Positions 7,808 to 13,996 of a DNA stretch of 15,510 bases are shown here, one piece after another. The DNA lies in assembly GCA_025934635.1 (NCBI GenBank), contig JAICWX010000211.1:1-15510 (forward strand), given 5' to 3'. Numbering within the stretch: the stretch's first letter is position 1; the number at the start of each line of letters is the position of its first letter. The translations under genes were made by a program, and so were the position numbers. The stretch is from Streptosporangiaceae bacterium. GTDB lineage: Bacteria; Actinomycetota; Actinomycetes; Streptosporangiales; Streptosporangiaceae. Under the pieces are notes generated by a model. It was not told the DNA's origin and ran no database searches. It saw nothing but the letters and a program-made list of their open reading frames with translations.

Positions 7808-8353
7808 GTGCATGACCATAGCACGCAGCAGCCGTTCCCGAACGGCGTGCTGTACCTGGTAACAAGCGGAGCACCGGCCCCCGAAGGCGTCCCCGCGCTG
7901 GTGGGACGGTGCCAGGCTGCCGGGTGGCGAGTAGTGGTCTTCTCCACGCCGACCGGTACCAGGTTCATCGATCCAGGTGAGCTGGAGCGGCTGACCGGCG
8001 AGCCCGTCCGGTCCGAGTACCGGATGCCCGGCACCGGGAAGTCAGCACCCGCCGCCGACGCGGTCCTCGCTTGCCCGCTGACCTTTAACACCGTCAATAA
8101 GTTCGCGCACGGCCACGCGGACAACTTCGCGACCGGGCTGCTGTGCGAGATGGCCGGCTACGGCGTACCGGTCGTGGTCGTCCCGCACTGCAAACCTCAG
8201 CTGGCCAGCCATCCGGCGTTCCCCGCGAGCCTGGAAACCCTGCGCGGCATGGGCGTGCGGGTGATGTTCGATCCGCACGCCCCGTACGAGCGCAGGTTGC
8301 CGCCCTGGAGCGAGGTCGTTGACGCGCTCCCTGTCGCAGCCGCTCCCCGGTGA
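7808..8353 (+). CDS. Flavoprotein of the PPCDC/EpiD-like fold
   Basis: The 181-residue protein reads as a Rossmann-like flavoprotein related to phosphopantothenoylcysteine decarboxylase and the lantibiotic decarboxylases EpiD/MrsD. The first strand and loop are VLYLVTSGAPAPEG. The FMN-contacting motif PASANTxxK appears as PLTFNTVNKFAHGHADN near residues 96-112. The PPCDC substrate motif PxMNxxMW is not conserved; the equivalent place reads VPHCKPQLASHPAF. It is therefore unlikely to be the coenzyme A enzyme and its substrate is unknown. Start GTG 7808 is preceded by GGAAGG (7792-7797). The stop is 4 bp before the XRE regulator gene, and I recall such flavoprotein-regulator pairs in other actinomycetes. 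Confidence 0.85.
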   Translation: MHDHSTQQPFPNGVLYLVTSGAPAPEGVPALVGRCQAAGWRVVVFSTPTGTRFIDPGELERLTGEPVRSEYRMPGTGKSAPAADAVLACPLTFNTVNKFAHGHADNFATGLLCEMAGYGVPVVVVPHCKPQLASHPAFPASLETLRGMGVRVMFDPHAPYERRLPPWSEVVDALPVAAAPR

Positions 8354-8357
8354 CGTT

Positions 8358-9563
8358 ATGGACCTGGAAACGGCAGGCCAGCGGATCGCCCGGGCGCGGA
8401 GACGCCGGGGCCTGTCCCAGGCCGTGCTCGCGGGGCTGATCGGCAGGTCCGAATCCTGGCTCTCCCAGGTGGAACGGGGCCGACGCGACGTCGACAGCCA
8501 CGCGGTCCTCACGCGGCTGGCCGAGGTCCTGAGCATCAACATCGAGGAGATCACTAGCGCGGGCGGCGGCAACCATGACGGCCAGCATCCTTACCCGGCC
8601 GCACCGCTGATTGAGCAGGCCATGATGCAGTACGGCACGCCCGAAGCGCCGGCCGCCGACAGCGAACCGGACCGCGCAATGGGACACCTGCGCGCGATGG
8701 CCCGCTCGGCCTACCAGGGCTATCAGGCAACCCGCTATGACGCCACGGGCCGTCTCCTGCCGCAGCTGATCCGGGGCGCGGAGGCCGCGAGCCGCGCCCA
8801 GGGAACCCCGAGCCCGTCCGCGTGCGAGGTGCGCGCCCTGGTCTACGACACCACCGCCGCGCTGCTCAACCGCGTCGGCGAGCCCTCCCTCGCGTGGACT
8901 GCCGCCGACCGCGCCATGACCGCCGCTGAGTACTCCGGGCAGCCTATTCTCGCGGCCCTGGCAGCCTGGCGCCTGTCCTATATCACCACCAGCCGCAAGC
9001 ACCCGCGTGAAGGCCTGGAGGTGGCGATGGCTGCCGTCCGAACGCTCGAGCACGCCATGCGGTCGCCCTCACTCGAGCAGCTCAGCGTGTACGGCGCCCT
9101 GCACCTGGCCGCTGTCACCGCAGCAGCAGCGGCCTATGACCGGACGATGACCGCGATCCTGCTGGAGAAGGCGCGAGGCATCGCCGACCGCACCGGGGAG
9201 GCGAACTATCTGGGGACCGCGTTCGGGCCCGTTAATGTCGCGATCCACGCCATCGCTACCTCGCTCCAGCTCGGCGATGCCCGGGCGGCGGCCGAGACCG
9301 GTGAGGGCCTCGATATCACGGCGATCCCGGCCGGCCTGGTGGGCAGGCGCACGCAGGCGAGCCTGGACCTCGCCCGCGCCTACGCGATGCGCAGGCAGGA
9401 CGCTGCGGCGGTAAACCTTCTCCTCGCGGCCGAGCGGCTGTCTCCCGAGCTCGTCCGGTACGACAGGCGGACGCGCGAGGTGCTCACCGCGCTGCTGCGC
9501 CGTGAGCACCGGCCGTCCACACCGGAGCTCCGGCCGCTCGCACGCCGGGCAGGAGTGCTTTAA
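8358..9563 (+). CDS. XRE-family helix-turn-helix transcriptional regulator with a C-terminal helical-repeat domain
   Basis: Residues about 5-62 form a Cro/CI-type HTH (GQRIARARRRRGLSQAVLAG, then SESWLSQVERGRRDVDS). After an acidic linker, the remaining 300 residues are alanine-rich paired helices (for example AAWRLSYITTSRKHPREGLE and RRTQASLDLARAYAMRRQ) that look like TPR-type repeats. This layout is common in actinomycete regulators that respond to peptides or small ligands. I choose ATG 8358, 4 bp after the flavoprotein stop; a TTG at 8319 in frame would overlap that gene. The two genes form a tight operon, so autoregulation with the flavoprotein is plausible. The target and ligand are unknown. 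A hairpin follows immediately after the stop codon. Confidence 0.87.
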   Translation: MDLETAGQRIARARRRRGLSQAVLAGLIGRSESWLSQVERGRRDVDSHAVLTRLAEVLSINIEEITSAGGGNHDGQHPYPAAPLIEQAMMQYGTPEAPAADSEPDRAMGHLRAMARSAYQGYQATRYDATGRLLPQLIRGAEAASRAQGTPSPSACEVRALVYDTTAALLNRVGEPSLAWTAADRAMTAAEYSGQPILAALAAWRLSYITTSRKHPREGLEVAMAAVRTLEHAMRSPSLEQLSVYGALHLAAVTAAAAAYDRTMTAILLEKARGIADRTGEANYLGTAFGPVNVAIHAIATSLQLGDARAAAETGEGLDITAIPAGLVGRRTQASLDLARAYAMRRQDAAAVNLLLAAERLSPELVRYDRRTREVLTALLRREHRPSTPELRPLARRAGVL

Positions 9564-9582
9564 CCCGCACTTTTGTGCGGGT
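9563..9582 (+). terminator. Perfect hairpin at the stop codon of the XRE regulator
   Basis: ACCCGCAC (9563-9570) and GTGCGGGT (9575-9582) pair perfectly over 8 bp around a TTTT loop. The hairpin begins at the last base of the TAA stop. No T-tract follows, as is usual in high-GC actinomycetes. It probably terminates or attenuates the flavoprotein-regulator transcript before the cluster of tiny genes. Confidence 0.6.
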
Positions 9583-9701
9583 CAGCGACCCGGTCCACCA
9601 TGCGGGTTCTTTACCTTCACGCCGGTACGGGTCTCACCTGCAGATGCTTCCTAGCCTCAGTCGCTGTCGCAGTTTTCGAGCGAAGGCCGGGAGGCTCAGG
9701 C

Positions 9702-9914
9702 ATGCGGACGACTGGGAGGGACGGTGCCGGGGGACGGCATCAGGCGGAGGGCAGTCTGCCCGGCCGTCCGGATGCGGGAGCCGCGCTGGCCAGGGCGCAC
9801 TTGGAGCACCTGGGGCCGCACCGGGAACCAGGCGCCGGGAGGCCCGACTGGATCACCGACCCGGCCATCCTGCGCCGCGTCCGCGACGCCCTGGCATCTG
9901 GAGGGCAGCGATGA
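9702..9914 (+). CDS. Small protein 1 of an overlapping five-gene cluster
   Basis: The 70-residue ORF starts at ATG 9702 with GGGAGG (9689-9694) 7 bp upstream. The N-terminal half is Gly/Arg-rich and disordered-looking; the end, RPDWITDPAILRRVRDALAS, looks like a structured helix. The stop codon overlaps the next start in ATGA (9911-9914). I do not recognise a family. The good ribosome binding site and the overlap pattern favour a real gene, although an alternative frame from GTG 9724 is also open. Confidence 0.6.
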   Translation: MRTTGRDGAGGRHQAEGSLPGRPDAGAALARAHLEHLGPHREPGAGRPDWITDPAILRRVRDALASGGQR

Positions 9915-10123
9915 GCGGCGCTACCCCGGACATCGTGGACGACCTGGAATTCCTCGAGCACCACTGGGGGTCGGCGTACCTGATCGGCCGGCAGGGCGGC
10001 GAGTACACCGCGGTCCGGCGGGACGGCCACGGCGGCACGCTCGCCGACCCGGGCCGTGACGGCCTGGCCGGCAAGATCGCCGCGGACTACGCCGCCCGCC
10101 CGGTAACCAGGGACCTGCCATGA
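9911..10123 (+). CDS. Small protein 2 of the overlapping cluster
   Basis: The 70-residue product starts at ATG 9911 with GAGGG (9901-9905) just upstream. It reads as a compact domain: DIVDDLEFLEHHWGSAYLIG, then EYTAVRRDGHGGTLADP, ending with AADYAARPVTRDLP. I have seen similar short proteins beside HTH regulators in actinomycetes, but they have no assigned function. The start overlaps the previous stop, and its own stop overlaps the next start (ATGA at 10120-10123), so translation is likely coupled. An upstream extension in the same frame to 9575 is open but has no matching ribosome binding site and would overlap gene 1. Confidence 0.75.
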   Translation: MSGATPDIVDDLEFLEHHWGSAYLIGRQGGEYTAVRRDGHGGTLADPGRDGLAGKIAADYAARPVTRDLP

Positions 10124-10344
10124 GGTTCCGCGAGGACAAGCCCGAGGATCTGGAGCGTGCCCGCGAGACGGTGCGCGAATGGCGGGAGCAGCACCCGAAA
10201 GGCACTGCCGAGCGGCTCGTCACCGATCTCGCCGGCCAGTTCCACCCGGACTACGGGCCCGTCCTGCGCGCGGTGCTCTTCTCGGTTGACTCGCACGGCG
10301 CCAAGATCGCCACCGGCGTCTCACTCGTCGAGGAGATCCGGTGA
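10120..10344 (+). CDS. Small protein 3 of the overlapping cluster
   Basis: The 74-residue product is rich in charged residues and appears as two helices followed by a short beta-like segment: KPEDLERARETVREWREQHP, then a FHPDYGPVLRAVLFSVD motif. The start ATG overlaps the preceding stop (ATGA), and the stop overlaps the next GTG (10341-10344). I recall related short proteins in other actinomycete accessory regions but can give no function. High third-position GC across the frame supports coding. Confidence 0.75.
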   Translation: MRFREDKPEDLERARETVREWREQHPKGTAERLVTDLAGQFHPDYGPVLRAVLFSVDSHGAKIATGVSLVEEIR

Positions 10345-10472
10345 CCAGGCGCGCGGCGGCGGCTTGCCCGGGCGTTCCATGCGATTTTCAGCCGTCCGGG
10401 CCCCCGTCGCCGTGCCGCGGCGGCGGGCGGGGCAATGCCGGGGCGCGCCGCCCGCCGGGAGGCGAGCGGTGA
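10341..10472 (+). CDS. Small protein 4 of the overlapping cluster (43 aa, uncertain)
   Basis: The GTG start overlaps the stop of gene 3 (GTGA), and the TGA stop overlaps the GTG of gene 5 (10469-10472). The 43 residues are Arg/Gly/Pro/Ala-rich with two cysteines and no recognisable fold. It may encode nothing functional and simply carry ribosomes through to the next gene. The position at exact 4-base overlaps on both sides is the only support. Confidence 0.4.
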   Translation: MTRRAAAACPGVPCDFQPSGPPSPCRGGGRGNAGARRPPGGER

Positions 10473-10705
10473 CGGGCGCGCGCGTGGGCGGCCGGCAGCT
10501 GAGACTCGCCCCGGATGAGCCGGACCAGGTCCTGCGTCTGCACCATTTCCGCCAGGACCACCCCGAAGTGATCGTCGGCGACGGCGGGTTCCGTACCTTC
10601 CAGGCCCGCATCCCGGAAGAGAACGGCGAGACCGTCATCACCCGCTATTCGCTCCGGGAGCTGCTCGACAAGCTCGACGAGCTGACCGGGAAGGCGGGAT
10701 CGTGA
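10469..10705 (+). CDS. Small protein 5 of the overlapping cluster
   Basis: The 78-residue product starts at GTG 10469 and has a conserved-looking core: HHFRQDHPEVIVGDGGFRTF, then QARIPEENGETVITRYSLRE, ending in a helix LLDKLDELTGKAG. I recognise this as a recurrent small protein of actinomycete accessory regions that is usually left as hypothetical. An upstream extension in this frame to 10157 is open but runs through gene 3, so I reject it. It is the last gene of the cluster; the truncated excisionase-like gene on the other strand overlaps its 3' end. Confidence 0.8.
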   Translation: MTGARVGGRQLRLAPDEPDQVLRLHHFRQDHPEVIVGDGGFRTFQARIPEENGETVITRYSLRELLDKLDELTGKAGS

Positions 10706-10800
10706 TCGTCGTGCGCCGGAGCGTCCTGACCCGAGCACCGAAGCAGCGTGGCGGCCTCGTCGGACGTCAGCAGCGCCACGGTTTCTGCCTCTGCGGTCAT
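10645..10800 (-). pseudogene. Truncated excisionase/HTH N-terminus
   Basis: On the minus strand an ATG at 10800 follows a good ribosome binding site (GGGAGG, 7 bases upstream). The first 21 residues, MTAEAETVALLTSDEAATLL plus R, match the start of an HTH_17 excisionase-type domain. The sequence then becomes unrelated (low-complexity Ser-rich, antisense to small protein 5) and stops at 10645. The junction at about 10706-10740 looks like a deletion that fused the gene start to the end of the small-protein cluster. It would not make a working DNA-binding domain. Confidence 0.5.
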
Positions 10801-11070
10801 CAGGCGCCTCCCGTTCGGCTTGATGTCAAGGTTCTTGATCGGAACGTATCGGGAGACCGTGCCGGTCCGCCGTAGTCCGCGCTCGTGTCGGCGTACTTGT
10901 CCGGCGCTGTCCGCTCTGAGCCGGTAAATAAACTCCCGGTCCCTGGCGGGCGTCTCCGCTTCCCCGGGCCGTGGTCACGGCCCTGTTTCCGCAGGTAGCC
11001 GGGGAGTAAAGGATTCGTTCCGGTCTCCCAGGGACCGTCCTACCCGACCAAGACGCTGCCCGCCGACCCC
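10706..11070. other. Spacer without an intact gene
   Basis: The left part holds the start of the truncated excisionase-like gene. The rest shows no convincing ORF. It contains a nested CTTGATGTCAAG inverted repeat (10819-10830), an AT-richer patch TAAATAAACT near 10925, and a hairpin GGGCCGTG/CACGGCCC (10966-10983) followed by TGTTT. The hairpin could be a terminator. I see nothing else in it. Confidence 0.5.
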
Positions 11071-11178
11071 GTGACGGCTCAGGTTCTCGCCACGCTTGCT
11101 GTAGCCCACGAGCTGGGCAGGATCGCGGACGCCCTGGGACGGCTGGCCGACGGCCGGGGAAGCGCCGGGCCGCAGTGA
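11071..11178 (+). CDS. Possible 35-aa protein coupled to the serine recombinase
   Basis: A GTG at 11071 opens a short helical ORF (VLATLAVAHELGRIADALGR in the centre) whose TGA overlaps the recombinase start as GTGA (11175-11178). Codon third positions are GC-rich. No ribosome binding site is visible and the frame is open upstream to 10999, so it may be the tail of a damaged longer gene. No family is recognised. Confidence 0.4.
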   Translation: MTAQVLATLAVAHELGRIADALGRLADGRGSAGPQ

Positions 11179-11738
11179 CCGCGAGGGCCGCGGTCTGGCT
11201 CCGCGTCTCCACCGGCCACCAGGACACCGACAACCAGGTGCCCGACGTCGAGCGGTTCGCCGACCATCACGGCTACGAGATCACCGAGCGGTACTAGGTG
11301 AGCGACTCGGCCTGGAAGAACGGCGGGGGCCCGGAGTACAAGGCCACCCTGAAGCGGGCGCTGGATGACGCCCACGCCGGGAAGTTCTCCGTGCTGGTCG
11401 TGTGGGCGCTCGACCGGATCGTCCGCGATGAAGAGGGCGGCGCTGAGGCGGCGCTCCGCCTCTTCCGCCAGTTCCGCCAGCGCGGCTGCATCGTGGTGTC
11501 CGTCAAGGAGTCCTGGCTGAACGGCTCTCCCGAGGTGCAGGACATCCTGATCGCCTTCGCCGGGTGGATGGCCCAGCGGGAGTCGGCCCGGCGGAGCGAG
11601 CGGATCAAGATCGGGCTGGCCCGCCGCCAGGCCGAAGGCAAGCCGGTCGGCCGCCAGCCGGGCAGCACCGATAAGAAGCCGCGGAAGCGGAGCGGCTACG
11701 TGGCACGGTGGGAACGGGAGCGCTCGGCTACCGGATGA
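11175..11738 (+). pseudogene. Small serine recombinase (resolvase/invertase family) interrupted by an amber codon
   Basis: Starting from GTG 11175, the frame reads a resolvase catalytic domain. AAVWLRVSTGHQDTDNQ contains the nucleophile serine at residue 12. After 40 codons there is a TAG (11295-11297), then the same frame continues without change: VSDSAWKNGGGPEYKATLKR, VLVVWALDRIVRDEEGG, and AGWMAQRESARRSERIKIGL, ending with GRQPGSTDKKPRKRSGYVAR. Apart from the stop it is full length for the small actinobacterial recombinases with that basic tail (187 codons). A CAG-to-TAG change would explain the break. Restart at GTG 11298 would give a protein without the catalytic serine. It converges directly on the next gene. 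Confidence 0.82.
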
Positions 11739-12176
11739 TCAGTGCGGGAGGCGGTGCTCGAGTATCTCGCTGGCCACGTTGATGGCAATCGCCTTCGCCG
11801 CGCCGCCGAGCTCGCGCGCGACCGCGAGCAGCCGCCGTTTCTGCTCCGGATCATCTACCTTCTCGGCAGCCTGCTCGATCCCGGCCGCGAGCTGGTCGAC
11901 CAGGCTCTCGCCAGTCGGCCACTGTCCGACGACCCGCCGGGCTTCAGCCGTGACGCCGTCTAGGTACTGCGTACCGATGCCGCCCTCTTCTGTCAGCTGA
12001 CGGCCGAGGATCACATAGTCCGGGCTCAAGGCGAAGACGGCGCGTTCGACGTCGGCAGGGTCCATGCCGGTACGTTCGACGACCCGGCTGCCGAAGATCC
12101 CTCCGGGTGACTCATCGAGCAGCTGCGCGATCGCGTCCAGCACCGGGAGGTCCCGGCTCGTCCAGGTCTCTTCCAT
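11739..12176 (-). CDS. Hypothetical protein with a possible winged-helix-like N-terminus
   Basis: I use ATG 12176, which gives 145 residues beginning MEETWTSRDLPVLDAIAQLL; a GTG at 12215 would add 13 residues. The first 75 residues resemble a small helical DNA-binding-type domain (GSRVVERTGMDPADVERAVF and so on). The second half is a long Ala/Glu/Lys-rich helical region (VDQLAAGIEQAAEKV, then KRRLLAVARELGGAAKAIAI). I recall similar proteins of unknown function in actinomycetes. The stop codon touches the end of the serine recombinase remnant on the other strand with no spacer. The start lacks a strong ribosome binding site. Function is unknown. Confidence 0.7.
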   Translation of the reverse strand: MEETWTSRDLPVLDAIAQLLDESPGGIFGSRVVERTGMDPADVERAVFALSPDYVILGRQLTEEGGIGTQYLDGVTAEARRVVGQWPTGESLVDQLAAGIEQAAEKVDDPEQKRRLLAVARELGGAAKAIAINVASEILEHRLPH

Positions 12177-12297
12177 AGCCCGCGAGCGTAACGTCCACCC
12201 CAGATATTTCTGCACCTCACGCGGCTCCGACTAAGACCGTGTCCTGATGGTATGAGCAGAATGACCCGGCGCGGCGGCGATGAGCCCGTCGCGAAGT

Positions 12298-12555
12298 TCA
12301 CAAGCCGCCAAGGCCGCGCTCCGCGGCGGCCCGCACATCAGCGAACAGGGATTCAGCGTCCAGGCCACGCTGCTCGAGCTGCCGGAGCATCACCGCCGCC
12401 AGCTGCGCTAGTGCCAGGGCCAGTAGCCGTGGCTCAGAGTCCTGCAAGATGAGAATGCGGTCCTTGGTTACCTGGTCTGTTGTCCTGCCCCCGGCTTGCA
12501 GGTCGCCGTAGGTCTTGATCAGCGCGATTGCGTCGCGCCAGCTGTCACCCTGCAT
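12298..12555 (-). CDS. Small hypothetical helical protein
   Basis: The 85-residue product begins at ATG 12555 behind GAGGAG at good spacing. It appears to be entirely helical: DSWRDAIALIKTYGD, a short polar turn, then SEPRLLALALAQLAAVMLRQ and LEQRGLDAESLFADVRAAAE. It has no membrane segment or signal peptide. I cannot name a family. It lies 121 bp upstream of the preceding minus-strand gene and could share its transcript. The intervening 12177-12297 holds nothing I can identify. Confidence 0.65.
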   Translation of the reverse strand: MQGDSWRDAIALIKTYGDLQAGGRTTDQVTKDRILILQDSEPRLLALALAQLAAVMLRQLEQRGLDAESLFADVRAAAERGLGGL

Positions 12556-12615
12556 CCGGCACTCCTCTCGTCCACCCCTGTGCGCAGGCGTGGCTCATCC
12601 CGCGTTTCCCCATCT

Positions 12616-12660
12616 GACCATCCGCATGGCCTGCGCCACACGCACGCCGGCGAACTCGTC
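12616..12660 (+). pseudogene. Tyrosine integrase fragment A (C-terminal catalytic motif)
   Basis: These 15 codons read DHPHGLRHTHAGELV, the conserved HxLRHTHA block of phage-type tyrosine recombinases, which carries a catalytic Arg and His. Nothing on either side in this frame continues the integrase, so it is an isolated fragment. It lies before fragment B although this motif normally comes after those sequences in an intact protein. Confidence 0.6.
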
Positions 12661-12701
12661 CGGTACTTCCGGAATTTCGCCCCGGCCGACCTGATCGCGC
12701 T

Positions 12702-13007
12702 GGGCAGATCGAGGATCTGGACCTGCCGAACCGGCGCGCCAAGGTCCGGCGGAAGGGCGGCGCGATCGACATCATCGTCTGGCAGACCGGGACGGCCCGG
12801 CTCCTGCCGCGGCTGCTGAAGGGCCGCAACACCGGGCCGGTGTTCCTGACCGACCTGCGGGCCAGGGTGGAACTCCCGCCTTGCGACATCGATCCGGCCA
12901 GCGGCCACACCTCGGTGGCGTCGCTGGCCAGGTACGCACGGCCGTCCGCCGAGGCCCTGGCCCGGTGGCAGGAGCGGAACGACCCGGCTCGGCGACGCTT
13001 ATTTTGA
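12702..13007 (+). pseudogene. Tyrosine integrase fragment B with internal deletion
   Basis: This frame gives IEDLDLPNRRAKVRRKGGAI, then VWQTGTARLLPRLLKGRNTG and PVFLTDLRARVELPPCDIDP, all recognisable as the middle of an actinomycete tyrosine recombinase. It then jumps directly to the C-terminal end, SGHTSVASLARYARPSAEAL and ARWQERNDPARRR, with a stop at 13005-13007. The section between, which in homologs carries the HxxR catalytic block, is missing in frame, as is everything before the fragment (N-terminal core-binding domain and first catalytic Arg). It cannot encode an active integrase. It was plausibly the integrase that put the element into the glutamine synthetase-like gene, or it came from an earlier insertion. 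Confidence 0.75.
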
Positions 13008-13122
13008 GACGACGCTGATTCTGAAGCGCAACGGTCTCGCGGATCTCCTCCGTCGGCCAGAACGGCGCGGGCTTGGCCTAATCGGGGCGAGCCGAGCAGC
13101 ACGATAGGGCTGAACGCCCGGT
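12969..13122. other. Short spacer between the integrase remnant and the DUF3800 gene
   Basis: Beyond the end of the integrase fragment (stop at 13007) the only structure seen is CTGAAC/GTTCAG (13110-13115 and 13121-13126). This is a 6-bp stem with a 5-base loop at the DUF3800 stop codon, a possible weak terminator. No gene is apparent. Confidence 0.4.
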
Positions 13123-13953
13123 TCAGGGCCCGAATAGCAACGAGCCCGACTGGTGGCCTGCGGGGTCGCTAACCACCAGGCCTCCGCGCCAGCGGCCGGC
13201 CTCGTCGCGGTACCTGTACTGAAGGCCCTTGAGGGATACCCCGAACTCCCTGCGGATTTCTCGGTAACGCGGAGACGAGTGGGGTGCCCGCGGCCGTGGC
13301 GTGCAATAAGCATTCGCGGCCATCGGGAAGACGAGGGTCGATGCGATCAGGTCGGCGATCTGGAGGCCGGCGTGATTGTCGCTGTGGGCGAACACGGGGA
13401 CTTCCCGCAGGGAGGGGTACGGATCGCCGCCTGTCTTCCACTTCTGGGTAAATACCGACTGCGCGACACCCACGTTGGCCGCCTGAGTCCGGTGATCCGC
13501 GATCAGGATGCCTTCGGCACCCCCGGCCTGCACGTACTGGCTGAAGTGCCTTGCGATGTCCTGAACGGCGTAACAGTAGCTGGCTACGGGATCCATGCTC
13601 TTACCGGCTTCCTTCACCCAGACGCGGCCAAGCACCCGGCAGTCGTGGGCCGAGACGAGCTGGAGCAGTTCCGACCTGAACCGCTGCGCCTGCCGACGCT
13701 TGTTCCGCGAGGACGAGCGGGTCATCTGGAGGATCTCGCTGCCCTTGACCTCCACGAGGATGTGGCTGAGAGCAGGCCCGGCGGTGAACCGGCCCGGGAA
13801 GTGCTTCCGCTTCAGGGCAAGGAAATCGCGGGTGAGAGCCGGGACCCGGGCCGCGCTGACCACTAGGCCGGCGATGACCATGACCGGGGTGGCGTCCAGA
13901 CTGCCGTCCGGGGCTTCATAGCCGCCTGACTCGTCGAGGTAGCAGAAGTACAC
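13123..13953 (-). CDS. DUF3800 domain-containing protein
   Basis: The 276-residue protein has the DUF3800 signatures. An N-terminal YLDESGG (residues 5-11) gives the first acidic pair, and AHSDNHAGLQIADLIASTLV at about residues 188-207 gives the second acidic/His cluster. An internal VLGRVWVKE strand and GILIADHRT fit between. The family has an RNase H-like arrangement of acidic residues, is scattered through mobile and defence-associated regions, and has no settled activity. The GTG at 13953 is chosen because homologs begin only a few residues before YLDESG. There is no clear ribosome binding site. Instead a 12-bp perfect hairpin lies 15 bases upstream. The gene appears intact, with no frameshift. 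Confidence 0.87.
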   Translation of the reverse strand: MYFCYLDESGGYEAPDGSLDATPVMVIAGLVVSAARVPALTRDFLALKRKHFPGRFTAGPALSHILVEVKGSEILQMTRSSSRNKRRQAQRFRSELLQLVSAHDCRVLGRVWVKEAGKSMDPVASYCYAVQDIARHFSQYVQAGGAEGILIADHRTQAANVGVAQSVFTQKWKTGGDPYPSLREVPVFAHSDNHAGLQIADLIASTLVFPMAANAYCTPRPRAPHSSPRYREIRREFGVSLKGLQYRYRDEAGRWRGGLVVSDPAGHQSGSLLFGP

Positions 13954-13968
13954 CCGGGCAGAGTAGCG

Positions 13969-13996
13969 CTAAGGCCGCCCCGGAGGGCGGCCTTAG
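13969..13996. terminator. Strong 12-bp hairpin in the leader of the DUF3800 gene
   Basis: CTAAGGCCGCCC (13969-13980) and GGGCGGCCTTAG (13985-13996) pair perfectly around a CGGA loop. It looks like a factor-independent terminator, without a T-run. It lies 15 bases before the DUF3800 start codon on the minus strand, so it could attenuate that gene or insulate it from read-through from the right. Confidence 0.6.

Noticed and set aside
7575..7815. Open plus-strand frame with no start codon (contains RRIEDLAEHHALCWPHPEGE)
   Set aside because: It has no initiation codon and is open only by composition. It could be a gene fragment, but I recognise no family.
10826..11375. Two minus-strand frames over the start of the serine recombinase
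   Set aside because: They are antisense to the recombinase catalytic sequence and are Arg/Pro/Ala-rich without motifs.
13153..13866. Plus-strand frame opposite DUF3800
   Set aside because: The minus strand carries the YLDESG and HSDNHAGLQIADLIA signatures; this frame has none.
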